From AWTP1-9 sp035703165 (GTDB taxonomy: Bacteria > Bacteroidota > Bacteroidia > Chitinophagales > Chitinophagaceae): a stretch of 64,000 bases of DNA. Where the stretch lies: positions 44,608-108,607 of the forward strand of contig DASSYR010000092.1 of NCBI GenBank assembly GCA_035703165.1, in the 5' to 3' direction. How positions within the stretch are numbered: position 1 is the stretch's first letter; each line of letters opens with the position of its first letter. The notes under the pieces were generated by a model. That model made no database searches, was not told the DNA's origin, and saw only the letters and a program-made list of their open reading frames with translations. Of the stretch, positions 1 through 8,232 are shown in pieces. The translations under genes were made by a program, and so were the position numbers.

Positions 1-104
1 TCAAATTTCCATTGTAAATAATCAGCATAAGAATAACTGAGTAAAGGATCGGGTTCCTCTACTTTCTCAAACGTATTGTTATCTTCATTATAAACAGTGT
101 ACAT
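1..104 (-). CDS. Uma2-like (DUF820) protein, N-terminal part, cut by window edge
   Basis: Only the first 34 codons are inside the window. Reading leftwards from an ATG at 104, the peptide contains the stretch SYSYADYLQWKF. This resembles the start of the Uma2 family (restriction-endonuclease-like fold, DUF820), where a YxxADYL segment precedes the glycine-rich core. The catalytic part lies outside the window, so activity cannot be judged. The start lies 5 bases after the stop of the upstream ATP-grasp gene on the same strand, so the two are probably co-transcribed. Family assignment rests on this short N-terminal similarity alone. Confidence 0.55.
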   Translation of the reverse strand, partial: MYTVYNEDNNTFEKVEEPDPLLSYSYADYLQWKF

Positions 105-109
105 AAATT

Positions 110-1063
110 TTATATTAACGTTTGCTTATTGGCGCTGCGTTTAATGTATTCTCCCCATGTTGAGTTATCAATGCCGGGTTTTTGTGCTACTGCTCTTTCA
201 ATTGCATAATTGGCAGATGTCTCCACCACCCAATCAAAATTTTCCTGCCCCACACTGGTTACTTCCGCATCGGGAGCAGGGTTACAAAAGTCAATAGCAT
301 AGGGTATATTGTTACGAATGGCTAATTCAACAGTATTAAAATCATACCCCAGGTATTTATTAATGCGAAGTACGATTTCTTCCATTAATTTATATTTTTC
401 AGGAGAAGGTGTAAAGTTTGCCACATATCTAAGATGGTGTGGATTACGAGGCTCATAAGGCATAATACGTACATATTTACCACCAATACAATAGCACCGG
501 TAATATTCCTCAAAAATTATTTCTTCTTGTAGAAGCATAACCAGTTGGCCCGTTTCCAGATATTTTTTAAAAAAGTCATCTTTGCTTTCCAGTCGGTACA
601 CGTTTTTCCATCCCCCTCCGGCAAATGGCTTCATATAGGCAGGAAAACCCACATAGTTGAAAATACCTTCCCAATCCATCGGATAGGCCAGGTTACTAAA
701 TGAGAGCTCAGATGTATCGTCCGGCATATCCCTGGAAGGAAGAATCACGGTTTTAGGAACAGGTACTCCAATTTTTACGGCTAAGCAATTATTAAAAAAT
801 TTTTCATCGGCGCTCCACCAAAATGGATTATTAATTACCGCAGTACCGCAAATAGCCGCATTCTTCAAAAAGGCACGGTAAAAGGGAACATCCTGGGAAA
901 TGCGATCAAAAATAACAGCATATTCACCAGCATCCCCCTGTATTACTTTGTCAATATGTACAGGTTCTGCAACAATTCCATCAATGTTTTTAGCATTAAT
1001 TCTTTCAATTAGAGCCATAGGAAATGAACGTTCTTTACCGAATAGAATGCCGATTTTTTTCAT
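110..1063 (-). CDS. ATP-grasp domain protein (RimK-like ligase fold)
   Basis: The 317-residue protein has the layout of an ATP-grasp enzyme. An N-terminal Rossmann-like part begins MKKIGILFGKE. A central ATP-binding region contains GFPAYMKPFAGGGWKNVY (about residues 139-156), with the lysine and glycine-rich loop expected to hold ATP. The C-terminal metal-binding stretch NTVELAIRNNIPYAIDFCN supplies E246, D258 and N261. Such enzymes join a carboxylate to an amine or thiol using ATP, but the substrate here is not evident. It is the first gene of a likely two-gene unit with the Uma2-like gene and is divergent from the esterase gene. It has no signal peptide, so it should be cytoplasmic. Confidence 0.8.
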   Translation of the reverse strand: MKKIGILFGKERSFPMALIERINAKNIDGIVAEPVHIDKVIQGDAGEYAVIFDRISQDVPFYRAFLKNAAICGTAVINNPFWWSADEKFFNNCLAVKIGVPVPKTVILPSRDMPDDTSELSFSNLAYPMDWEGIFNYVGFPAYMKPFAGGGWKNVYRLESKDDFFKKYLETGQLVMLLQEEIIFEEYYRCYCIGGKYVRIMPYEPRNPHHLRYVANFTPSPEKYKLMEEIVLRINKYLGYDFNTVELAIRNNIPYAIDFCNPAPDAEVTSVGQENFDWVVETSANYAIERAVAQKPGIDNSTWGEYIKRSANKQTLI

Positions 1064-1206
1064 TTGCTATTAGTTTTTGTGTGTGTCGAAAATTTAAAGA
1101 CCAACCTTATTCTCAAATATATTTTTAATGAGGTAAATAAACAAATGAGGGGCTATAATTTAGTAATAAAATTATATAATGTTAACAACATCGAGCTTCT
1201 TTTTCC

Positions 1207-1214
1207 TATTTTTG
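1207..1214 (+). promoter_or_regulatory. Predicted -7 promoter box TATTTTTG of the esterase gene
   Basis: TATTTTTG matches the Bacteroidota -7 consensus TAnnTTTG. It ends 7 bases before the ATG at 1222, so transcription would start at or just before the start codon, giving a leaderless or nearly leaderless mRNA. Confidence 0.5.
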
Positions 1215-1221
1215 AAATTAT

Positions 1222-2028
1222 ATGCATCATGCAAAATCTCTGAATATCCTAATAGAAAATGAGGAAATAAGTTCCGTCTTTCTTAGCCGTACAGTTCGGG
1301 TTGATTTTTATTCGCCTGCAGTTAGCGCTAAGTCTGGTGATATGAGTTTATTACTTTTAAATGATGGCCAGGATTTAGCAAAAATGGCCTTTGAAGAGGT
1401 TATAGATAATTTATATAATAATGATTTGCTTAATCCGCTTTTATGCGTAGGCATCCATTGTGGGGCTGATAGAAAGATGGAATACGGAACAGCCGGGATA
1501 CCGGATTACAAGGGTAGAGGGGCTAAAGCCACTTTTTATACACAATTCATTCTTGCTGAATTGATCCCGTATATTCAAAACAAGTACCCGCTATTTTCTT
1601 TTAAGGAAAAATCATTTGCCGGTTTCTCACTTGGCGGCCTGAGTGCATTAGACATAGCCTGGAATTATCCTCAACACTTTTCCAAAGTGGGTGTTTTCTC
1701 GGGTTCATTATGGTGGAGAAATAGAGGATATGACAATGGTTACAATGATGAAACCGATAAAATCATGCATGCGAAAATCAGGAATGGAAACTACCATCCT
1801 TCAATGAAATTTTTTCTTCAATGTGGCGCCGCAGATGAAAGTGAGGATAGAAATAATAATGGAATCATTGATTCTATTGATGACACACTTGATTTGATAA
1901 AGGAGTTAAAGAAAAAAGGATATAATGATGTGGACATTAAATATCTTGAATTGGCTGATGGCAAACATGATATACCTACCTGGAAAAAGGCATTTCCTGA
2001 TTTCCTAAAATGGGGCTGGGGGAAATAA
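1222..2028 (+). CDS. Alpha/beta-hydrolase fold esterase (Fes/esterase D-like, PF00756 type)
   Basis: This 268-residue protein has the hallmark of the putative esterase family: the nucleophile elbow GFSLGG at residues 134-139 (Ser136), preceded by a strand-turn segment LLLLNDGQD. A C-terminal GKHDIPTWKKAFPDFLKW supplies the likely catalytic His. An Asp-rich loop (DESEDRNNNGIIDSIDD) in the acid-residue region could bind calcium, which is inference. No signal peptide is seen, so it is probably cytoplasmic. Members hydrolyse ester bonds, for example in ferric enterobactin or S-formylglutathione; the substrate cannot be told here. The ATG at 1222 is the only plausible start because homologous sequence begins within 15 residues of it. 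Confidence 0.8.
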   Translation: MHHAKSLNILIENEEISSVFLSRTVRVDFYSPAVSAKSGDMSLLLLNDGQDLAKMAFEEVIDNLYNNDLLNPLLCVGIHCGADRKMEYGTAGIPDYKGRGAKATFYTQFILAELIPYIQNKYPLFSFKEKSFAGFSLGGLSALDIAWNYPQHFSKVGVFSGSLWWRNRGYDNGYNDETDKIMHAKIRNGNYHPSMKFFLQCGAADESEDRNNNGIIDSIDDTLDLIKELKKKGYNDVDIKYLELADGKHDIPTWKKAFPDFLKWGWGK

Positions 2029-2132
2029 GTTTTTATGGTGATAATAATTTCACATCAGTCATCTTTTCAAATTTCTTAACAACATTAAAACGCCACCTTT
2101 TTTCCGGGAAGATTTTTCGGGATTAATAAAAA

Positions 2133-2164
2133 GAAAGCCGTCTCAAAAGTTTGAGACGGCTTTC
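2133..2164. terminator. Bidirectional hairpin terminator
   Basis: Two perfect 15-base arms (2133-2147 and 2150-2164, core GCCGTCTCAAA / TTTGAGACGGC) lie between the convergent ends of the esterase and TonB-receptor genes. A- and T-rich flanks on both sides allow use in both directions. The stem core resembles the hairpin at 10191-10227. Confidence 0.8.
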
Positions 2165-2182
2165 TACTAAAAATAAATGCCA

Positions 2183-5100
2183 TTATTGAAAAGTATAACG
2201 TATAGTTATTTGTCCTCTCCAACGCGTAGCATTGTAGGCATCACTTCTTAGATCAAGAATATCATTAGCTTTTAAATTGTTGATGTTACGATAAGTAATA
2301 TTTGGCTTTAATTGCCCATTAACAAGTGTAGAGCTATAGTTTGTATTTTCTACTGTGATTAACTGATATTGATCAACACCTGGTGTACGATAAATTCTTC
2401 CCCATGTTCTGTTTAAAAGGTTAGTAAAGTTAAATATGTCAAGTATCACAGAAAACTTATTATTAACTCCACGTATCTTAATATTAAAGTCTTGTTGAAT
2501 TCTTGCATCTACTATATGGCTAAATGGTAATACGGCTCCATTTCTTTCTGCAAATTTACCTCTTCTGGTTTTAAGATATCTGTCATTTTCAATATACGCG
2601 TCTAAAAGTCTCCATTGATCAGCAACAGAGTAAGTAACGCCGCCTGAAGTGTAAGGAACAGCTACTCTTTGCCAATCAAGAAGGTTTTGAGGTACATAAA
2701 TCAAATCCTGTGTCTCATTGTTTACCCCATTATTATCAAATATCAAACTTCTTGTATAAGTATAAGAATAAGGAGAACCAGATTGACCATTATAGAAAAG
2801 AGTTACCGTGGTAGCTAACCTGTCTTTAAAGTATGCGAATTTCTTTGAAACATATGCATTAATTCTGTGTAATTGGGCAAAATCACTTCTGCTAAGCTCT
2901 AAGTTGCTTCTACCGGTTGATGTTTCAATAAACCTCCAGTTGCTATTATTCTGGCTGCTGGTACCATCAAAAATGCTATAAGAATCTCCGTATGAATAGC
3001 TGGCGTTTAACGCCCATCCATTAGAAAAAGATTTATCAATTGCTACAGAGAAATTATAAGAAAATCCTTTTTTACCTTTTGCATTTGTAATAAGGAAAAT
3101 TCCGGTTGAATAAGGATTCTGTGTGCCTGCTACAGTGCCATTTAAATCTATCCTGTTATAAGTGGTGCTATTTGTTAAAAAAGTAGTTTGGCCTAATACA
3201 TTTGTTAAACCTCTAACTCCAAAGAAGTTTTTATAATCTACTTCATTGATATTTTTTTGGTATAACAGGTCTATTTGTAAATTCCACCTATTACCAAGTT
3301 CCTTATCAAAACCTAACGAGGTTTTTAACACTTTGGGTAGCTTAAATTTAGGATCAATTAAATCAATTTGTCCACTGGGAGGAGTAAAAGTTTGACCTAC
3401 GTCCTGCGGTTGATATTGATTAAATGGATCGGCTCTGAATGTAAAGCTTGGTAAAGCGTTTATAGCAGAGGAATTAAGTGAAATACCACCTACATTCACA
3501 CCGGTGTTGTTATATGCTCCACCGGGCCACACAAGTGGAATTCTTCCTGTGAAGAAACCGATACCACCTCTTATCTTGAGTTTTTCTTCCTTAATGTTAT
3601 AAGTAAATCCGACTCTGGGCGATACACTTAACTGAGCTTGTGGCCTTAATCCGGATCTCGCTCCATTCAAATCGTAAAATAAGCTGATTTGGGGAACAGC
3701 ATACTTATTAAAAAAGGTATCTAAGTTAGGAGTGGTAAGGAATTCAAAATTGTCAACCCTTACACCATAATTTAATTGAAAATCATTAGTTATGTCCCAT
3801 TGATCAGCAAGGAAAAAACCTAATCTTAATGTGTTAAATTTAGCAGCAGCAGAACTTCCATCTCCGGTTTTACTATCAACTAGAGAAAATGAACGATTGT
3901 AGGTAGCCGGCTTAGCATCAGTTAACCAAGCGAGTACACTACTATATGTATAGGCCCCGTAATTTTGACGGATAAAGAGGTTATAGGATTTGCTGTATTC
4001 CAAATCAACCCCGGCTTTTATTTGGTGTCCCTTTCCAAGTGATAATTTAAACTCATCAAAAAAAGCGATATTATCCTGTTTTAATTGGTTAGCTGTTGAA
4101 AATTCTTCTGTACCAAAAATATAGCTGGTGCCATTTACCGAGTTCAGTGTTACTCTTGGGAAGTCTTTACCAAGCGCATCTCTATCATCCAATACATGTG
4201 TATAAGTAAGTAATGCTTTATTAGAAATCCGACGAGAAAAGTTTGATAATAACTCAAGTGAACCGGAATGAGTGGTGCTAGGGAATAAATAACCACCATT
4301 AAAGAATCGAATTGTAGTAGTGCTGCTAGGCGATGTTAACGATCTTTCAGAACCAGTGTAACGATAAGAAGCATTTAGCTTATGTACGTTGCTGAGATTA
4401 AAAGTAAACTTAGCAGCAACTTTGTTACTTGTAACTAAATCAGGTATATTCTCCCATGAACCGGGGTCATATCCATAGCTATTTAATTTTGTCAAGATAC
4501 TTGAAACGCTGTCTCTAAAACTAGCTACTCTGAATGTTGAGGGGTCAAAAGGCTGAGGTCTTTCATCATCTTGTCTTTCAAAACTCAAGAAGTAGAAAGC
4601 CTTATTTTTAATTATGGGACCACCTAAAGTAGCTCCAAAAGTTTTAGCACTGAAATCAGGAACTCTTTTTGCAACTGATTTTTCTCCCGTGGGAGTTTTA
4701 CCAGCCAAATTTTCATTTCTGAAAATGTAATAGGCAGATCCGGTAATTTTATTAGTACCACTTTTTGTATTAGCATTAATTGAGCCTCCGGTAAAGTTAC
4801 CAAGCGCTACATCGTAGGGTGAAACACCTACCTGAAATGCATCAATAGCATCAATGCTAATGGGAGGGGAACCGGTCTGACCTCCGTTCGCTCCTGTTTC
4901 ACTCAAACCGAAAACATCATTATTTACTGCTCCATCAATTGTTAATTGATTATACCTGTTGTTTTGACCAGCAATAGAAATACCACCACCATAAGTAACC
5001 CTGGCCTGCGGTGTTAAGCGGATAAAATCAGTCAGTTGTCTTCCAACTGTTGGCAAATTAACTAATCTGTCTCTACCAATATTGGTTTCCACGCCACCTT

Positions 5101-5491
5101 TTGCCCCTTGCCGTTGCCTGGTACCAGTAATAACAACTTCTGTAAGGGTTACTGAAGCAGGAACCATGTTAATTTCAATACGGAAAACTTCTCCTAAATT
5201 TAGAAATATATTTTCCTGCTTTTGTGGTGAGAACCCCGAGTATGTAACTTCTATTTTGTACGGGCCGCCGGGAGCTACGTTTGAAATGGTAAATATACCC
5301 CTCGAAACTGTTTGCGTTCTATAAACCGACCCTGTGGGCTCATGTGTAGCAACAACAGTAGCCCCAATAAGAGGTTCTTTTTTATCAGATAAAACAACAC
5401 CTGATATATTACTTGTTGTTACCTGAGCAAATAAGGAAGTGCCGCTGAAAACAGTGATCAGCAGTAAAGACATAATTTTTAATAATCTCAT
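2183..5491 (-). CDS. TonB-dependent receptor with carboxypeptidase-regulatory-like N-terminal domain
   Basis: From the ATG at 5491 the protein is about 1102 residues. It begins with a signal peptide (MRLLKIMSLLLITVFSGTS, cleavage near LFAQ). Next comes a carboxypeptidase-regulatory-like beta-sandwich (ISGVVLSDKKEPLIGATV ... GIFTISNVAPGGPYKIEV), then a TonB plug region with LTEVVITGTRQRQG, and a long beta-barrel. It ends in an aromatic residue (TIRYTFQ), as outer-membrane barrels do. The arrangement resembles Oar-like receptors; no SusD partner gene is adjacent, so it is not a typical SusCD pair. An upstream ATG at 5557 would add 22 residues before the signal peptide and lies upstream of the predicted promoter box at 5512-5519, so it is less likely. 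The ligand is unknown. Confidence 0.9.
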   Translation of the reverse strand: MRLLKIMSLLLITVFSGTSLFAQVTTSNISGVVLSDKKEPLIGATVVATHEPTGSVYRTQTVSRGIFTISNVAPGGPYKIEVTYSGFSPQKQENIFLNLGEVFRIEINMVPASVTLTEVVITGTRQRQGAKGGVETNIGRDRLVNLPTVGRQLTDFIRLTPQARVTYGGGISIAGQNNRYNQLTIDGAVNNDVFGLSETGANGGQTGSPPISIDAIDAFQVGVSPYDVALGNFTGGSINANTKSGTNKITGSAYYIFRNENLAGKTPTGEKSVAKRVPDFSAKTFGATLGGPIIKNKAFYFLSFERQDDERPQPFDPSTFRVASFRDSVSSILTKLNSYGYDPGSWENIPDLVTSNKVAAKFTFNLSNVHKLNASYRYTGSERSLTSPSSTTTIRFFNGGYLFPSTTHSGSLELLSNFSRRISNKALLTYTHVLDDRDALGKDFPRVTLNSVNGTSYIFGTEEFSTANQLKQDNIAFFDEFKLSLGKGHQIKAGVDLEYSKSYNLFIRQNYGAYTYSSVLAWLTDAKPATYNRSFSLVDSKTGDGSSAAAKFNTLRLGFFLADQWDITNDFQLNYGVRVDNFEFLTTPNLDTFFNKYAVPQISLFYDLNGARSGLRPQAQLSVSPRVGFTYNIKEEKLKIRGGIGFFTGRIPLVWPGGAYNNTGVNVGGISLNSSAINALPSFTFRADPFNQYQPQDVGQTFTPPSGQIDLIDPKFKLPKVLKTSLGFDKELGNRWNLQIDLLYQKNINEVDYKNFFGVRGLTNVLGQTTFLTNSTTYNRIDLNGTVAGTQNPYSTGIFLITNAKGKKGFSYNFSVAIDKSFSNGWALNASYSYGDSYSIFDGTSSQNNSNWRFIETSTGRSNLELSRSDFAQLHRINAYVSKKFAYFKDRLATTVTLFYNGQSGSPYSYTYTRSLIFDNNGVNNETQDLIYVPQNLLDWQRVAVPYTSGGVTYSVADQWRLLDAYIENDRYLKTRRGKFAERNGAVLPFSHIVDARIQQDFNIKIRGVNNKFSVILDIFNFTNLLNRTWGRIYRTPGVDQYQLITVENTNYSSTLVNGQLKPNITYRNINNLKANDILDLRSDAYNATRWRGQITIRYTFQ

Positions 5492-5511
5492 AACAGCTTG
5501 TTTTACGCTTG

Positions 5512-5519
5512 CAAAGAAA
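5512..5519 (-). promoter_or_regulatory. Candidate -7 box (one mismatch) of the TonB-receptor gene
   Basis: On the minus strand TTTCTTTG differs from TAnnTTTG at one position and lies 20 bases before the ATG at 5491. It supports that start over the ATG at 5557. Confidence 0.35.
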
Positions 5520-5677
5520 GGGAATAATAAGATATTATGCACACTTGATATTAACATTTTATTATTATTCCCTATTATCAGTCCAAATTTATTTATTATT
5601 TTATTTTATAATATGTTATGTACTGCTTTTTTAGGCTGGTTGCTAGCTGAGAATTACAGAGAACTATAGTATTTAAC

Positions 5678-5685
5678 TAACTTTG
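5678..5685 (+). promoter_or_regulatory. Predicted -7 box TAACTTTG of ribBA
   Basis: Exact TAnnTTTG match ending 15 bases before the ribBA ATG. No clear -33 TTTG is seen at the expected distance. Confidence 0.5.
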
Positions 5686-5700
5686 CAAAAAATTTAAAGA

Positions 5701-6894
5701 ATGCTGGATTCAATAGAAAGTGCGATAGAAGATATTAAATCAGGCAAATTGGTCATTGTTGTTGACGATGAGGACAGGGAAAATGAGGGTGATTTTATTA
5801 CAGCGGCCCGAAACATAACCCCTGAAATTATAAATTTTATGAGTATTCATGGGAGGGGGTTAATATGCGCCCCGCTTGTTGAAGACCGTTGTATTGAGTT
5901 GCAACTTGAGCCCATGGTAAATAAAAACACCTCCCTTCACGAAACTGCATTTACCGTGTCTATTGATTTATTGGGGCATGGGTGTACTACCGGTATTAGC
6001 GCACACGATAGAGCCAAAACCATCCAGGCTTTAATAAACGATGAGACAAAACCCGAAGATTTAGGGAGGCCGGGACATATATTCCCTTTAATTGCCAAAC
6101 GAGGTGGCGTGTTAAGAAGATCCGGTCATACAGAGGCTACTATTGACCTGGCAAGACTAGCAGGATTTGAACCCGCTGGCGCATTGGTGGAAATTATGAA
6201 TGAAGACGGCAGTATGGCAAGGCTACCTCAACTGGTTGAAATAGCTAAAAAATTTAATTTAAAATTAATCTCCATAAAAGATTTGATAGAATTCCGCTTA
6301 CAAACGGATTCATTAATAGAAGAGGTGGTTCGTGTAGATATGCCTACGCGATATGGGTCTTTTAAGTTGGTTGGGTTTAAAGAAAAACAAAGCCAAAACG
6401 AACATTTTGCCTTGATTAAAGGCGAATGGAAAAAGGGTGAACCCGTTTTGGTAAGGGTGCATTCTTCCTGCTTTACAGGAGATATTCTGGGATCTCTTCG
6501 CTGCGATTGTGGTGAACAATTGCATAAAGCAATGATGCATATAGAAAAAGAAGGGAGAGGTGTTATACTTTATATGAGCCAGGAAGGAAGAGGAATCGGG
6601 CTTATGAATAAATTAAAAGCCTATAAGCTACAGGAAAATGGCATGGACACAGTTGATGCTAATCTGCATTTGGGTTTTGGAATGGATGATCGGGATTATG
6701 GTATTGGTGCACAAATTTTACGAAAATTGAATATCAATAAACTCAGGTTGCTAAGCAATAATCCCCGAAAAAGAGCTGGTCTGTCTGGTTATGGATTGGA
6801 AATTGTTGAAACAATTCCCATTTTGGCTAAAGCCAATCCTTATAATGAAAAATATTTACAAACAAAAAGAGATAAAATGGGTCACAAGATTTAA
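5701..6894 (+). CDS. ribBA: RibBA: 3,4-dihydroxy-2-butanone-4-phosphate synthase / GTP cyclohydrolase II
   Basis: This 397-residue bifunctional riboflavin enzyme makes dihydroxybutanone phosphate from ribulose 5-phosphate (N-terminal half). It also opens GTP to the pyrimidine precursor (C-terminal half). The N-terminal domain has the acidic metal/substrate loop DDEDRENEGDF and the HTEATIDL segment. The C-terminal domain has the zinc cysteines CFTGDILGSLRCDCGEQ and the catalytic loop MSQEGRGIGL. Both domains are full length, so it should supply both inputs of the flavin pathway. No FMN riboswitch is visible in the short leader. It stands alone, divergent from the TonB-receptor gene. Confidence 0.97.
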   Translation: MLDSIESAIEDIKSGKLVIVVDDEDRENEGDFITAARNITPEIINFMSIHGRGLICAPLVEDRCIELQLEPMVNKNTSLHETAFTVSIDLLGHGCTTGISAHDRAKTIQALINDETKPEDLGRPGHIFPLIAKRGGVLRRSGHTEATIDLARLAGFEPAGALVEIMNEDGSMARLPQLVEIAKKFNLKLISIKDLIEFRLQTDSLIEEVVRVDMPTRYGSFKLVGFKEKQSQNEHFALIKGEWKKGEPVLVRVHSSCFTGDILGSLRCDCGEQLHKAMMHIEKEGRGVILYMSQEGRGIGLMNKLKAYKLQENGMDTVDANLHLGFGMDDRDYGIGAQILRKLNINKLRLLSNNPRKRAGLSGYGLEIVETIPILAKANPYNEKYLQTKRDKMGHKI

Positions 6895-7052
6895 AAGTAT
6901 GCCCTTTTAAATCTTTAGTATTTGCGCAAAATTGAGGTTAAATAAAAAACAATTACCTTTTTTAATAACATGCCTGTATCGGGGAGTGGCAATTAACAGC
7001 CAGACAGATTGTGTTTATTTTCAGCAGTAAACATTGTTTTTATAACTAATTT

Positions 7053-7538
7053 TCATAACTGTCTTACCATCCATACATCACAACCAAAATGTCCGCTGCT
7101 TCCCAATGGGCCTTGCAAATACTCAAATCCAAACTTTTCATACACACTTACCGCTTTGCGCAACTCGGGCATTGTTTCTAAATAACAATGTGTATAATTA
7201 TTTTCTTTAGCCCACTTTAAACAATCATCAATTAAGTGGCGCCCTAATCCTATACCCCTTATTTCTTTTTTTAAATACATTTTAACAAGTTCACAATATC
7301 CCGTGGGTAAATTATCTGTCGGGTAAATGCCGGCTCCCCCAACTATATCGCCATTATACTCAGCAATAAAGTAAACAGCACCTTTTTTCTGAAACAGTTC
7401 GTACAAATTATCCGTAGTAGAATCGTAATAAACAGTACCGGGCTTATTCGCTCCGAATTCTTCCAGGGATGTTCTTATAATTTTTGCAATAGCAACATTA
7501 TCAGCAGCAGTTAATAACCTGATAGTAATGTCTTTCAT
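7053..7538 (-). CDS. GNAT family N-acetyltransferase
   Basis: This 161-residue single-domain protein of the GNAT fold transfers an acetyl group from acetyl-CoA to an unknown amine. The acetyl-CoA pyrophosphate loop is visible as VKMYLKKEIRGIGLGRHLID (R/Q-x-x-G-x-G type, RGIGLG). It is followed by HCYLETMPELRKAVSVYEKFGF, the usual beta5/alpha4 segment ending in a YEKxGF motif. The start at 7538 sits only 4 bases after a consensus -7 box, so the mRNA is probably leaderless. No neighbour suggests its substrate. Confidence 0.88.
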   Translation of the reverse strand: MKDITIRLLTAADNVAIAKIIRTSLEEFGANKPGTVYYDSTTDNLYELFQKKGAVYFIAEYNGDIVGGAGIYPTDNLPTGYCELVKMYLKKEIRGIGLGRHLIDDCLKWAKENNYTHCYLETMPELRKAVSVYEKFGFEYLQGPLGSSGHFGCDVWMVRQL

Positions 7539-7542
7539 ACAA

Positions 7543-7550
7543 CAAATGTA
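7543..7550 (-). promoter_or_regulatory. Predicted -7 box TACATTTG of the GNAT gene
   Basis: Exact TAnnTTTG on the minus strand, separated from the ATG by only four bases, which implies transcription starting at the start codon. Confidence 0.55.
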
Positions 7551-7657
7551 AAGGCAGAAAAAATTTTCTAATTAATCTTGGTTTTTTATGGGTTTATTAA
7601 CCAGTATTATAAATGTTTTACGGGAAATAAAAGTTAAAGCAACTTTTGATAAAACAA

Positions 7658-7684
7658 AGAAACCGCTTTGATGAAACGGTCTCT
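7658..7684 (-). terminator. Hairpin terminator after ndk
   Basis: Eight-base stem (7658-7665 with 7677-7684, one G-U pair in the RNA) just past the ndk stop, followed on the minus strand by a T-rich tract. Confidence 0.5.
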
Positions 7685-7703
7685 TTTATCTACTTTAAAA
7701 AAA

Positions 7704-8120
7704 TTAAAATCTTTCTAAGCCACTGAAAAAGAAGTCGCCTTCAATTTTTGCATTTTCATCACTATCACTTCCATGTATGGCATTTTCACCAACCGAAGCA
7801 GCATATAATTTGCGGATTGTACCTTCTGCTGCCTGTGACGGATTGGTAGCCCCGATCAATTCGCGAAAGGCAGTTACAGCATTTTCCTTTTCCAGTATAG
7901 CTGCAATAATAGGACCACTGCTCATAAAGCTAACCAATTCACCGTAAAACGGTCTTTCCTTATGTATAGCATAAAACTCACCCGCCTTTTCAGCGCTAAG
8001 CTTTGTCATTTTTAATGCTACCACTCGAAAACCTTCTTTAATAATTCTGTCAAGAATAGCCCCGCTATGTCCATTCTTCATGGCATCGGGTTTAATCATC
8101 GTAAATGTTCTGTTATTCAT
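7704..8120 (-). CDS. ndk: Nucleoside diphosphate kinase
   Basis: From the ATG at 8120 the protein is 138 residues, the normal length for this enzyme, which balances nucleoside triphosphate pools by moving the gamma phosphate of ATP to other NDPs. It starts NNRTFTMIKPDAMKNGHSG, contains the RPFYGELVSFMSSGPI segment, and has the active-site histidine in ENAIHGSDS near the C terminus. A longer reading frame upstream to 8243 adds 41 residues not found in the family and is rejected as the start. The gene is divergent from the DHH phosphoesterase gene. Confidence 0.96.
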   Translation of the reverse strand: MNNRTFTMIKPDAMKNGHSGAILDRIIKEGFRVVALKMTKLSAEKAGEFYAIHKERPFYGELVSFMSSGPIIAAILEKENAVTAFRELIGATNPSQAAEGTIRKLYAASVGENAIHGSDSDENAKIEGDFFFSGLERF

Positions 8121-8212
8121 ATTTTGGGCTTTTTGGGGCCGCAAGATATAAAAATCGGTTGTAAGTTTTTGATTATGGGTTAGAGCCGGTAGCCGGGTAA
8201 GCAGAATTCCCG

Positions 8213-8220
8213 TACCTTCG
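8213..8220 (+). promoter_or_regulatory. Candidate -7 box TACCTTCG of the DHH phosphoesterase gene
   Basis: Matches the TAnnTTCG variant seen before several genes in this window and ends 12 bases before the ATG at 8233. Confidence 0.4.
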
Positions 8221-8232
8221 CACCCGTTTAAA

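Noticed and set aside
5558..5700. Search for an FMN riboswitch before ribBA
   Set aside because: The predicted transcript start leaves a leader of only about 10 bases, too short for any riboswitch, and no RFN-type motif is visible.
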